From the NCBI GenBank assembly GCA_950295325.1, contig OX485804.1:62588533-62652532 (forward strand): a DNA stretch of 64,000 bases, in the 5' to 3' direction. The translations under genes and the position numbers were made by a program. This DNA comes from Polytrichum commune. Taxonomy: Eukaryota > Streptophyta > Polytrichopsida > Polytrichales > Polytrichaceae. The notes below the pieces were generated by a model. The model did not search any database and was not told the origin of the DNA. It saw only the letters and a list, made by a program, of their open reading frames with translations. Shown piece by piece: positions 22,329 through 35,471 of this stretch. How positions within the stretch are numbered: the first letter of the stretch is position 1; the number at the start of each line of letters is the position of its first letter.

Positions 22329-25300
22329 ATGGGCAATGAGGCCGCGGACGGAGGCCAAGTGTGGTTGGTCAACTGTTTAAATGCCACACTTGATGCAAAT
22401 CTACAAATTCGCCAAGCAGCCGAAGAGGCATTGAAGCAGGCATCCCTCCAAGCAGGTCCTTTTCCTGGCCTCAATCTCGACCCTTTTTTTAAGATCAACA
22501 TCAGTGATTTTGGAGGTGGATTCTTCCTGAATAATTCTCTCCTTGCGCATTAGCCGAATTTTCATGTGATTTTAAGCTAATCAAGAGCCTCATGCTACTT
22601 GTCATTCTTGGGAGGACTTCGAGAGCCCTACATGGTCCTTAGATTTCAGTTCATGTAAAAGGCGTTCATAAATATGCATCTTTGAGGCAAATATGACGAA
22701 GCATTTGAGATAAGGATATGAGCAATTTATAAACCCATATATAGGGCTTGACTGGTAATCCTTCAGCTAACCACTTGACATAATCCAAACCTACAATTAG
22801 ATGAACTTGACCAGGTGAATCGATTGAATTGCTAACACCAATGCATGGTGATAAGTCAATCAAGAGAGTTAAGTATTAGAAATGCTCCTCATTCAATGCG
22901 TGCCTCTTGTTTAAGACTTAGACTTTGTGGAGCATACAGCTTTCTGTATTTATGGTTCACAATTATCTTTCTACTTTTCCAAGAACTCTCAGCATGAACA
23001 CTGACAAACATGCCATGAAATGGATATGATAACACAAATTTCTGTGTGATGATGTCGATTGTGTAGGATATGGTGTGGCTCTAACTAAGGCTACTTTGAA
23101 CAAGGAGGTGCCTTTGGGTCTGCGACAAATATCCCCTGAAAACTGGGTTACTGGCCCAAAAATTGTACATTAGGATTTTTATGGCTGGCTTATTTTGGAA
23201 TCTGTTGTATACTTGTTTGTATTTTCAATATTAAAGTTCATGATAGTGCTTGCTGTAGTGAACTATGTGGATGTTGATGATCTATAGAGATTGAAGATTC
23301 TGTTTATTATTTTCCTTGACTACTTGTCACCTAGCGGCAGTGTTACTGAAGCAGTATGTGAAGCAACACTGGCAGAAAGATGACAAGAATTTTATTTCAC
23401 CGGAAGTATCACTTGAAGAAAAGGTTTTTGTTTCTTGTACATTTCTGTGACTTGAGTGCAATGCTGTTTGAATTACTACATCTATGTTGTTCCATACTCC
23501 TTCCAGCAAACAATTAGAATGTCCCAGTAGTTACTCATAGTTGCCTGAGGAGAACACTACATTCCATGTAGGCATCCCTTTGTTTGAAGTCTACTTGCTC
23601 AACTGCTTGTTAATAGATTTTGGAGCAAGCAATCCTGAATCTTTTTTAATCATGAATATTACACTTCGTGCATGACTACCTGAAGGAACTGTTGCTTAAT
23701 GTTGCATACATGAAAGGCAAATTATTTTCTAGCTTTATGCCAAGCTTTTGCTTGGTGTGATCCTTGCTGTAACTTCCTTAGATAAATGACCCAACTACTG
23801 TTACTTCAATAGTGTTTTTGCCACCTTTCCAATCACAGTGGTCATCTACTCCTGTTACAGGCAGCCATCAAAGAACTTCTTCCTCCAGCATTGGAGGACC
23901 CACATGGCAAGATCCGGACTGCTGTTGGAATGGCAATTGCATCAATTGCCAACTGGGACTGGCCTGAAGAATGGCCTGGTTTGATGGACTATCTGATTCG
24001 ACTCATTAATGACCGCACAGATGTCAACAAAGGTATTGATGTACCCATATACATTCATTTTTGAGGCTAGTCTAAGGTGTGTGCTATATTTGTGTATAGA
24101 AGTTACTAACACACATATTGTATTTTTGGACAGTGCATGGAGCATTGCGATGCTTAGCCTTATTTGCTGGTGACCTTGATGATGTCCAATTGCCACCTTT
24201 GGTGCCAGTTCTTTTCCCTGCTCTCTACGCAATTGTTACTTCCCCAGAAGTAAGTTCTTCCCTTGTCGGCTCGTTTGAGGCATTTGGTGGGTGCTGCATG
24301 AGAAGTAATATTCTTTGTTTGACATAAAAGTTTGATGTTAAGCACCTTCAGTCAACGCTGTTAATCCCTTCATGGTAACTACCCCATGTAGCTCTATGTA
24401 ATTTTTGGGATTTTTGGATCTATTGAGGTTCATTTTAAGGTTCAAAAAACTCAATGCTCTCAAAGTCAATCTAATAGGTGCATTGCAGGCAGCTCATAGA
24501 ATGTGGTGCATTTAGTTTTGTAAGCTCTGTATCCTGCTGCAGTTATACTTCGATTGGCTGAGGGTGTATCTATTGCCATGAGTTTACAAGGCTTTTCTAT
24601 CCTCTGACTGTTACTTTTGTGGGTACCTCAACTGATGATGCATCTTTGAACCCATAAGATGCTTTTGATAAAGCTTCGGGTAGTTGGCGAGTAGTACTTT
24701 GAGTTGATGTCTTTTCTTGTTCTGGTCACAGATGGTAGATCAGATGTTATATCTTAATAGATAAGGGTCAAATGGTTTGTTGCACTTAATGCTGTAGCAA
24801 AGTTTATTGACCTTAGGATATCTTTGTGTCCTATTATCCAGGCTTATGAAAGCTCTTTACGGCGGCGGGCCCTAATTATTTTGCACAGTTGTATTTCAAC
24901 TCTGGGTGTCATGAGTGGTGCTTATCAACAGCAAACGAAGGAATTGATGACACCCATGCTGAAAGCTTGGATGGAGCAGTTTGCTCTGATATTGACACCT
25001 GTTGTACCGTCTGAAGATGCTGATGACTGGGGCCTGCGAATGGAGGTATGTGTGTCTGTCCAGCTGTTGAAAATTTATAAGGAGCTAGTTTGTTTTGTGT
25101 AGTGACTATTGATGCTACTCTGGACACCGTCAGTCTATTTTGTGAATATATGAAATTGTCCTGGACCAGCAATTGTGAAGCTCTGTAGAAGTTTCTACTT
25201 GCAGGAAAATGCTCATACGAATCCGATCTGAGATTCTTGTCTTGTTATTCTGAGCCTTTTATAGCTAAGGATCACCCAGAATCTGTAGGATGTTATACTA

Positions 25301-28300
25301 ATCACTCTCCACGTTTCACAAAGGCTGGTCAGGGACTTTGCAAGCCTTGGTAGTGCTCCAGTTGATAGGTGGCGAGCAAAGATAATAAACTTAAGAGTGG
25401 AAATTACTTAAGAGTTTGCTGGTGTGGTTTAATTTAATGAAATTGGCATGCAGTGTGCAAATTTGTACTAAGTGCATACTGAAATGAACAAAGGGTATCT
25501 GCGTCCAGTCAAATGTCCATATTCTGGTCTTTAAGAAGTCCAGCTAGTCAAATACAGTAGTTTGAAGCTGACCTTCAAGTGAAATTACTTACCTGCAGAA
25601 CAAGTCATGTGTGCTTTGGATATGTTGATTACAGGCATTGAAGGTTTTAATGCGAATTGTAGAAAATTTCCCTAAACTGGCTGCAGCAGAATTTCCAGGT
25701 AAAATCCCCAAAGCACTTGAGTTCTTTTTATTGATTGTTCAGTGCAAAGATCTGCATTTTATATTGGTGCATATTTTTTCTGGTGAATGGCTGCTGGTCA
25801 AATGATTTACCACAATTTTACTATTGCTGCATATTTGTTCTCTATCGTTTCATTGCATGTGCTCTTTGCTTCCCTTCTCTTGCTTATTATTTGAGCATGT
25901 AACTCTTGGATAGCTGGATCACAGTGCTTTGATCCCTGGTTACTTATATCTGTAAGTGTTGTCTAAAACGTGGTACTTACAAGGATATCTGTTTTTGTTA
26001 TTGAACAATAAAGTTTCTACCTTGCAAGAATTTGGAGTGTCTTGGAGCACAATTCTCTCGTCACAACCCCAATACTGTGATGACAAATGTGCTAACATTG
26101 AGAACACCTTTTTTTGCAATTCTTTCACAACCAAAGCAAATAGGTCAGGTTCTTGTGCTACACTTCCTCTTATATCAGATTTCCTGTGCAGCGGTTCTGG
26201 GCCCACTTTGGCAGACATTTGTCTCGGGTCTTAAAGTTTATGAACGAGCATCTGTGCAAGGGATGGAGGAGTCCTTTGCAGGAATGGCGGACTCCGATGG
26301 CACTGACCAAAGCCTGGAATCATTTGCTATACAGGTTCAATTAATAATTTTACACATCCATTAACTTATGTAGTTGAAAGCACTTGTTTCTCTTTGAAAG
26401 TGTTGGAATCTGGATGTGTTGTAAACATGTTCTGTGCAGGAGAATAATGTTTTGTGGGCATTTTGGTCTGCATTCCTCTCATTTTCCAATACATTAAGTG
26501 GTGAAGTCCCTTGTACTAAATTTAGTGTTAAATTTGTCTATTTGCAGCTATTTGAATTCCTGTTGACAGCTGTTTCCAGCCCTCGCTTCAGCAAGGTTTG
26601 TTCTTGTGGCCTAAATTGACCTTACTACAGTATCATAGGAAGGTGCACAATGTTCACTATTGCATTTTCTGCTAGATTGTTAGGCTATGTTATGCAATTG
26701 AAACATTTTGACCAATCCCTTAGCTAGTTGGATTGTCCCAGAGATGTCAATTTTCTTGGCACTTTAAAGTTTGCTTGGATGAGGCCGTGTCAGCAAATAT
26801 ACCATCCATATGCAACAATGTCGGCTGATTTAGCTATCTTCCAAAGTATAGTTGTGCGTATCCTGTTCATTTCCTGGCGTGATGGTTACTTCTGAGCTCT
26901 CTGCTCTAACAACGTATGCCTTCTTTGCCTTCAAAACTTGAAAGCAGATTGTGCAGAAGAGTGTTGGTGAGTTGGTGTATTACACAGTTGGCTACATGCA
27001 AATGACTGAAGAACAGGTACTTGTCTTGGAGGTTCTGCAACTTGTCATTAGTGCCATCTGTTTGTAGTAGGCACCACAGAGAATTCCATGATGATTGGAA
27101 CACACTTTGATAGTATGAGGTCTATGGGCTTGATCTGAGGTTGTTTCTCTAGCAACATTTTGATTGTCCGTGAATTAACACAGTGCATTCAACAACACAG
27201 GACATGCTAGGTTCTCTGAAATGTAGAGTGATTTGTGTTGCTACATGTTTTCCTGTTTTGATAGGTACAAACTTGGTCATCTGATTCAAATCAGTATGTT
27301 GCTGATGAGGATGATGTTACATACAGTTGTCGTGTTTCAGGTTAGATTTGATGAAGCCCACAAAAATATAGGAGCCCTCTATTTCTTGAAATATTCTTGT
27401 CTAGGGACTACAGTCAAATTTGCTTCACATTTTATTGACTTTCCTTTTAAGATTACTAGGACCAGTCATGTCTCTTAGTTCTACAGTGCCATCCTTGGAT
27501 TTTTCATCTCCAACGACATCACAGTTTTTGTTAGTGAAGTTTCTCAGTGAGGTGAATTTCTATTTGTTTACTTCCATGGTTTGTTTAGTGTGTGACTGTT
27601 TGAACAAAGTGAAACTTATGGGTTACTTTAGGGCCTATATATGACACAAACTGGAGTTTCTATTCTGGGCAGGAATACTGCTGTTGGAAGAGCTAGTCGC
27701 CGTGTTTGATATGGATGGACTTCGATTGATAGTTGAAGCTGTGCAACAGCGACTAGCAGAAGCTAGCCAGGGCAAAGCTCAAGGTCGCACTGACTGGTGG
27801 AAGGCAAAGACAAAACAATGCACAGCCTCTTTGCACGTGTTTGCTGCATTTTTTTTCTTCCTGTTTTCTATTCCTGACCAACATCCCTGTATTCTATTTA
27901 ATATATGCAGGAGACAGATTGCTACTGTTCTCTTATTTCCTTGCCTCACCTTTATTCTGGTTTGGCAGCTCCGAGAGGCATCTATTCTTGCAATTGGGAC
28001 TGTGGCTAATTACCTTCATGAAGCAAAGGTACTACAATGTTGCTCCTGGTGGCTAAGACATTGCAGTGTTTCCCTCCTGAATTTTTTGCTCTCTGTTTAT
28101 ATCTTACGCTACTTGCGGTTTGTTGCTGTACTGGTGCGTTCAGGAAGACTTATTGACATTCAATTTTGAGCCCTTCTTGGATTCCATTTTGAACGAGGAT
28201 CTTGGGTCAGGTGTGTTTGTGGGCTTATGTTTGTTGCTCAATGAATTGTCATTTCCCTTCTCTCTCCTGTATATTTCAATTCATGCATTTTTACTGTGAC

Positions 28301-31300
28301 TCAATTCCTTCTTATTTCTTCCAATTGGTTCTGTGCTGCTGTTCCAGAAATATTGAAGAGCATCATTTTATCAGTACCTAAAGTTACAAGCAGATAGTGG
28401 ATCTTGAGGTTCTTGAGATAGTATGATATCTTAGTTAGATATTGTGTCCTTCAAAGATTGAAGGCAACAAGATACCTGTAACCTAGAGGCATAGAGGCAC
28501 ACTGTGTCTGAGGGGTTACATACACTTTAATTCTTTTGTCATTTCTTTCAAGTGTGTAATTCAGAATCATCTATATCTCAGGTGTGGAGGAGTGCCCTTT
28601 TCTGCATGGTCGAGCGTTGTGGGCTGCTGCCAAATTTTCCACTGCAGTGAGAAAGGCCTAACTTATTTCATATGTGTTTGTACTTTGTCTTTATTAACAT
28701 GTCTGGAGTAGTTAAACTCTTGTTTAAGAATCTGTTATTCCCTGACTGATGATTCCATATATGTCTGCAGATTGATAAAGGAAGGTCAGAGAGGTTTTTC
28801 TATGCAGCTATTAACGGCTTGGCAGATGGCTAGTAAGTTCTGCTCACATGCAATCAGTGTATAGAGATATATGTTTGTACCTTAGTTTCTGACCTAGCCA
28901 GCTTGGAAATATTCTAACTTTGCAGCAGATCCCTGTACCCTGTAGCCACATGCATGGATAAGCTCGTTCACTTCCTCTCACGAGCTGTTGTACTTTTAAG
29001 CACATGATATTGCTATCATTGTTCAAGGTCAACTGGCTAATATGACATCATATAGTGAACTTCATGAATCCTGTGGTGATACTGAGGATAAACAAATGAA
29101 TTGTGTGTGGGTGGTCATTGTTTACAGCTCGGCAGCAATCAAAGTAGGGGCTTGTCGAGCACTCGCTCAGTTATTTGAACAAGTGGAGGGTTCAGTTTTG
29201 CAACCTCACCTTCCTTCTGTTTATGTCGCCCTCAGCAAACTACTCCAGGAGGTAGGTCAGAGAAATTTTGCATTAAGATTTGTAGATATTCTATTGCTGG
29301 GCCATTGGTTTGAGGTCGTTGAATATGTTATAGATTTAACTTCTTCAGATAATGTGATCATGTTTGTCAGAATGAACAATATGTTCACAACAGATGTAGA
29401 TCACTGTTGTTTCAGTGCACAATTAGCTGTTACACTTTATCTCAGTGGCCTTGTACCATTTTGCCTCTGATATTCTTCTTATGAGAAGCCTATTATTGTG
29501 TTCTGATCTATTTACTTTTATGTAACATTTCTCTCTTTTGCTACCTGCCTTTTTTTGGCAGAGAAAATGTGACGTATTTTAATGTACAGATATCTATACC
29601 TTATCGTTGAGTGAGTATTGGACTCACTGAGGATAGTATCTCTTTCTTGCAGGCCTCTGATGAAACTCTCCATCTTGTGTTGGAAACCGTCCAAGCTGCA
29701 GTGAAGGCTGGTGAGTTATTTTGGGATTTTTCTAAACATATGCATATTCATTTTTAAAGCATATGGAATGAAGTTTATAATCAACTCAAATCTTTAGTTA
29801 TACAACTCAGGTTTCAAAGTCCCCTGGTGTGCACAGATGATCAAGCGGCAGCTGCAGCAGAGGCCATGATATCCCCTCTTATTTTGAATGTCTGGGCCCT
29901 CAACGTATCGGATCCTTTCATCAGTTTTGATGCATTAGACACTTTGGAGGTCAGTCTTTAGAGTACATATGGCCTTTAAATTTTGTCGTATGTTTATCTG
30001 GTTTCACGAGTTCAAAAGTGTGTCTGGAGCTCATGGACTCAAACTGTAATGATTGATTCCAATTTGATGTAATGTCCAAAGTAATCATGCCACTTACCTC
30101 AAGTGTATTGTGAAGCTTTACAAGCACCTCCAATTAGAAGCCTGCAATTCTATGTGAAGCGTAGATGTCAGTAATTTTTTTGGTCTGGTTTCACTTGCCA
30201 TTTGTACTCTAAGACTTGAAAGTAAGAACTTTAGTTTTCTAGTGAAGTGTGGAAGGTGTGACTTGATGTAACTTGATTGATGACTAAATTACTTTGGTTG
30301 CAATTGCAGACCTTGAAGAAGGTTCCAGGGTGCCTCCAGCCACTGGCAATGCGTGCTTTGCCAGTCTTGGCATCCATTTTGGCCAATGTAAGTCTTTACA
30401 GCCCCAAGTACCGGTAATTTACTAAAGGTTCTGGTCGAGGTATTCTGAAGCAAAATACTGCAGCACTTGTTTAAGCACTAGTGGCTCTTGAATTTTGCAG
30501 CATTATTTCATGGATTAGTATTTAGCAATGTTTGTATCAGATGTCTGGTTTATACTAGAGATTATACTCAAATATTGCTGTGTAATCTCAAGTTGCACTT
30601 ACTCCCTGGTATTTATTTCTGGTGTCTGAGAAATGGTTTGGTTTCTGGTAGCCTCAACATCAACCTCCTGGCCTTGTGATTGGAGCTCTTGACCTTCTCG
30701 CCATGCTACTCAAGGCAAGTCTTCCTCATATTATGATATTACCACATTATTGTACGAAAGTGCTTCCTATCCATAAAATATGTTCACCTGCCATTGTTGT
30801 CTGTTTTCCGAACAGTGTTTAACTGCTTCTAAATAAGCTTATGTGGTGATGTATTCAAAATACTTCCATCTCTTGTAACCACCATCCTTTTGATACGGAG
30901 CAAATGCTGAATTCAACACACATGTAAGAATCGCAAAGCCAGAGAGATTAATTTTGAGACATTCATAATGACCTTGCAGAAAGCGCCTGTGGATGTTGTG
31001 CGAGCAGCATATGATACAACATTTAATTCTATTGTGACAATAATTCTTCGGAGTGATGACACAAGTGAGCTCCAAGTGAGTATCAAACAACATTGAGAAA
31101 TTTGAAAGGTTTTAATGCCATGTGTATTTTCTGTTCTGCATTCCAATTTGGTTGAACTATATCTAACTGGTTGTCACTTGTTTACCTTGGAACATAATGA
31201 TCTACACATTTTGATTTTATGAATTGTCTTTGTGTCACTTTGTAGTTGTGTTCTCTGATTTGGTCATTTTGTTCTTCCAGAATGGTACAGAGTGTCTGGC

Positions 31301-34300
31301 AGGTTTTGTAAGAGAAGGAGGAGAAACCTTGCTGGGGTGGTCTGGTGATGCAGATAGGACAACACGCATGCTCCTCGATGCAACTGCAAGGTATGTGGAA
31401 CATAGACATATTATTGTGGATTATTTATGGGTATGGTTATTTAATATGTATTCATAGCTTAATCGTTTACTTTGTCTAATCAAGATTGACACCTACACTT
31501 CTGTAGTTGATTTGCTTTTGACATTTATTATAGTCTGTATAAATGCATTGATTATGCATTGGGGCTATTCCAGGATGTTGATGAACTTCCAGGTTTTAAC
31601 TCAGCCAAGTTATTACTCTCATGTTGTGTCTTTCAATGCAATGTGTAGGTTGCTGAACCCAGAACAAGACAGCTCGGCTGCTTTATTTGTGGGGAACTTT
31701 GTGACACAACTCATCATGCAGCTGTCTGTAAGGATGGCTCCGCACATTCGGGATCTTATTGGTGCTCTTGTCAGTCGAATGCAGTCCACCAATATGGCTG
31801 TGCTCAAAACAACGCTTCTAATCGTGTTTGCAAGACTGGTATGACAGTTTTCTTTCTTTGTTGGCTTCGTGAACTACTGCCTTGCATTTCACAAACTCCC
31901 TGATTCCACCAGACCTAACAAGTCAAGCAAATCCAAAGTATTTAAAAAAACGAATTCAAACTCTCTTCCTAGGAATAACCTAGACACGGAACTGCAGTGG
32001 TAGCTGTATTTATAGCAAGATTTAGCAAAAACATGTAATCTGAAATTTGTTGTTGCTAAACCATATAGTTTCACATACTGTATGGTTGATACTTGGAAAC
32101 CTCCGCTGTCACTGTTGAGTGTCTTAGATACAGGAAACGAAAGAACCACTTTAGTATTTGTTATAATGTGAATAAGAAGATGATTAAGGATTAAAGGCAC
32201 CATATCTTCTGCATTGTCCGATTGGACACTCCTTTATTGTTCACTCTAGTTCTGCAGCCAGTTCCTGTTTATCACACAGGCTGGTCATGAGATATCCTCT
32301 GCATTCTCACATTCAATCTCCTAGCATTGATATTGCTATTTTTATAGAGTGCAAGCTTTACTACCAAAAAGACTCTACTGTCATGTTAAGTCTGCACATT
32401 AAAACCAGACTTTCTGTATAATGCTAGGTGCATATGGCATCCCCAAATGTGGGCCAGCTTTTGGACCTGTTGGCCAGTGTTCCTGCTCAAGGGCACGAAA
32501 ATGCACTCTCCTATGTGATGTCAGAATGGACAATGCATCAAGGTGAGTTGGCTCAGTTTACAATGCTTCTTATGTATTTTGTACTGGGCTGTATTCGTTT
32601 TTGTTTTTCTTCCATTCTTTTAGCATATTTAGTGGAGTTAGTACTTTTCTCTAGTTGGATATATTCTTGAGATTACCATGATGCTGCCCATTGAGGATCA
32701 TGCAAATCTGTCAGGGATTAAGATGTTGAAGCTAATTAAATGGGATGTTGGTTTCATTATATGCCATAGGGGAAATACAAGGATCATATCAAATTAAAGT
32801 GAGCACAACTGCTTTGGCTTTGTTGCTAGCATCTGGTCATCCACAGCTCTCACTAATCTATGTCCAAGGCCATATTATCAAGGTATATCTGAAGGGTAGC
32901 ATTGGAGTATGAATAGTTATGATCTTATTATTTGTTTGACTTGCTGTGTAATACTGCTGGATATTTTTGTTCACTTCCAGCAACAAATAGGTTTGCTGTT
33001 AGTATTTATTAGCTCTGCCCTGAGGGAAGGGACCTAGGGGTGGTCTCTGAAATGGGCCAAAGTTTGGCAGCCAACTGGAAACTGCCACATGTATGCTGTG
33101 ATTCTATGGTGTTAGTAACTCGCCCTTCAAGTGGAGTCCAATCGTAAGTGAGTTTTGATCTAAAGTGGTCTCTAAAGTGAGCCAAACTTTGGACTTGGTC
33201 AGAAAGCTGGCTAGAATTAACAACATGTGCAGGATAATAATAGGGCAGAGCACTCTTGCAACTAGCCGCTTGTTAATGAATTGTTGTTTGTAATTTCAGT
33301 CTACCTCTGGTGGAATAGTGACACGATCGCGTGCCAAAACTTCTCCAGACCAATGGACACAAGTTCCTCTCCTTGCAAAGGTTCTGTTACGGTTCCTATC
33401 AATTTGACCTCTTAGCTTTAAATTCCTTTAGATATGGTTATAAGTAAACCCACAAATAATGAAACCTTAAGACTTAGTTATAATTAGGTTACATTAATGG
33501 TCTACTTTCAGTCAACTTCATTTATATTTGGAGTCAGTATATTTTGCATGTATTGAAGAAGTGAACAACAATCAAGCCGATGATTTTGTCTTTGATGTAC
33601 TCTTGAATTCTGTTCATTTTTTCAGTCATTTCCTTGGCAGTCAAGAAGGGTGAATTCATCTACAAATCAAATCTTGTACAGTGTGTCTTGCCATCACAAG
33701 TTTGGCTATTTATTTGGAAACTAATAGCTGAAGCTTGTTGGCATTAGTACAGCTTCTCGCCTTGTTAGCTGACTCCTTGGTGGAGGCCCAGGAGCAATCA
33801 TCGGCACTTGGGCAAGACAATGTGAGTTTTTACTGTTGCTGGGTATACAAATCTTAATCTAAACAGTGTGTATGCATCTTCTTTTCGGTGACGTGTTCTG
33901 TAGGATCCTACTCTGCAGCTGACACTTAGTTTCAGAAACCATGCACTTCCACTGTATTGATTTGGCTAAGCCTGACAGTACTAAAACCAATTTGCTAGTG
34001 GTTTTAGTGGCGTCTTTGGCATTTGGTGTTTTTAGTACTTGATCTTTGCCAGTTTATGTATGTAATGGAGAAGTATAGGGGTTTGACCATTTCAGAATCT
34101 GTGTTTATGGAACTTGTGGGCCATGTGATTCATTCAGGATGATGAATGGGAGGAGATTGATGATGATGAGGACGAGGATGATGATGACGAAGATGTGGAA
34201 GATGGTGATGAAGCTGGAGCTATGGAAACCAAGTCTAGCAATAAACAGTCCTCTGTTTTTAAGGAACTGTCGGACTTCAAACATTTGATTACAGAGGAGG

Positions 34301-35471
34301 TACATGTTCTTTAATTTAATGTCACATATGTATATATATATTTTCAGTAGTGTATGTCGCACAATATGGTTTCTTAAACTAGTACTAAACTGAAGAGAAG
34401 CTTGGAAGAAGCTGCACTAAATATGATATTTAGTGTCACCAATTCTAATTGTCTTGCTCAATATTAATTGTATACCGCAGTATAGTGTCACCAACACTAA
34501 CTAACTGTTAACCCAACATTATTTGTCATTCCTTGGAAATGTTTTGGGGATTATAAATTTTCAGTGTTGGAATTACTGTCGCTCAACAAGTGATTTTTCA
34601 TCCAAATTTCAATCATCCATGACAATATTTCGTCACAAGAGAAGGTAGGGTTTTGGGCAATGGATCAAATCATCGATCATCCATGACAATAGTTGTAAAC
34701 TTATTCATAATAAGTGTCATCCGAAAAGTTACCATAGTGATAGAAAATACCATGATAGTAAATATCATATTTATTGTACTTAATTTCTGTAAAAAGTGTA
34801 TCTGATGTGAGAGATGTTTCAACCTACCCTTCCTCATTCTTGCTTATGAATACTGTGAGGTGTACCCAGAAAATCTAACTATGCCAAGCTTGTGGTCAAG
34901 AGCCTGTCAATAATTAGTGTTGATTGGTGGATGAAGCTTGAAGATGAAGATTACCAAGAAGATCCATGTGCAGCCACTGATCCTCTAAATAAGGTACAAA
35001 AGCAATGGGGTTTAATGTATAGCTGAAAATTTTCACATTCCTTCTGCAGTCTTCTTTCATATCTGAAGAATGTCAGAAATTGAAGTCTGTTGCGGTTTGG
35101 TGGAATTGAGCAAGAACTTACATATTTGTGTGAATTGCAGATTAATTTGACAGTCTATGTGACGGGTTTCATTAAGCAATTGATGGAAACAGACAGAGTT
35201 TCGTTTGAGCATATGTGTCAGGTACGATTCTACATGCACCTGGACAATTTGGTATCAACTATTAGCAACATGGTGACTTTTGGTGCCCTTCAAGCTATAA
35301 TTATAACCCCATCAGTGCAAAGCTAAATCCACAATATTCTTGTAAATTCTTTAGTACATATGCGCAAAAAGTTTCCATTTCTTTATATCATGTTGACACT
35401 GTTTCTGTTGGTTTTTGCAGACACTCACAGATGCTGAGAAAAGAGCAGTTCAAGCAGTGCTGGCCAGATGA
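22329..35471 (+). CDS. IPO9: Importin-9 / KA120-type karyopherin-beta, 32 exons
   Basis: Nuclear import receptor of the importin-beta family; family members carry cargo such as histones and ribosomal proteins through nuclear pores, and plant KA120 also restrains immune-receptor activity. Exon ends: 22329-22455, 23067-23128, 23331-23423, 23861-24032, 24134-24249, 24842-25045, 25635-25698, 26192-26334, 26548-26595, 26948-27016, 27265-27340, 27673-27803, 27969-28028, 28144-28210, 28582-28646, 28771-28832, 29128-29251, 29653-29710, 29837-29949, 30310-30387, 30652-30714, 30980-31075, 31281-31390, 31649-31838, 32428-32542, 32770-32882, 33300-33380, 33753-33821, 34138-34299, 34937-34993, 35141-35221, 35421-35471. 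They sum to 3,120 bp, 1,039 codons plus stop, without frame breaks, close to the family's usual length. Diagnostic segments: GLRQLAAVLLKQ, NWDWPEEWP, VHGALRCLAL, KVGACRAL, SYVMSEWT. Exon 29 encodes a strongly acidic loop (DDDEDEDDDDED). The ATG chosen precedes the first HEAT-like repeat. Boundaries may be off by a base or two. Confidence 0.95.
22533..22778 (+). repeat. Direct duplication flanking importin exon 1, intron 1 copy
   Basis: This is the partner of 21985-22240, offset by about 540 bp, and lies in intron 1. Divergence between the copies is moderate, so the duplication is not recent. Confidence 0.85.
23129..23330 (+). other. U12-type AT-AC intron (importin intron 2)
   Basis: No GT donor can join exons 2 and 3 in frame. 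Cutting after CAA gives an intron that begins ATATCCCC and ends TCAC, with a perfect minor-spliceosome branch site TTCCTTGAC at 23312-23320, 11 nt from the 3' end. This joins GLRQ to LAAVLLKQ exactly as the protein family requires. Confidence 0.88.
27804..27968 (+). other. GC-AG intron (importin intron 12)
   Basis: The only in-frame junction between DWWK and LREASIL uses AAG|GCAAAG as donor and TTGGCAG as acceptor. Confidence 0.7.
30715..30979 (+). other. GC-AG intron (importin intron 21)
   Basis: The donor is AAG|GCAAGT, which matches the GC-donor consensus perfectly; the acceptor is CCTTGCAG. The reading frame joins AMLLK to KAPVDVV. Confidence 0.85.
34415..34780. mobile_element. MITE in importin intron 29
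   Basis: It begins CACTAAATATGATATTTAG and ends with the inverted AGTAAATATCATATTTA. Internal blocks (AACCCAACATTATTTGTCAT, TAGGGTTTTGGGCAATGGAT) are shared with 60516-60985 and, in reverse orientation, with 41253-42726. It does not disturb the flanking splice sites. Confidence 0.85.

Noticed and set aside
27684-28169. 161-codon plus-strand ORF
   Set aside because: It runs through an importin exon into introns; the spliced model explains the coding part.
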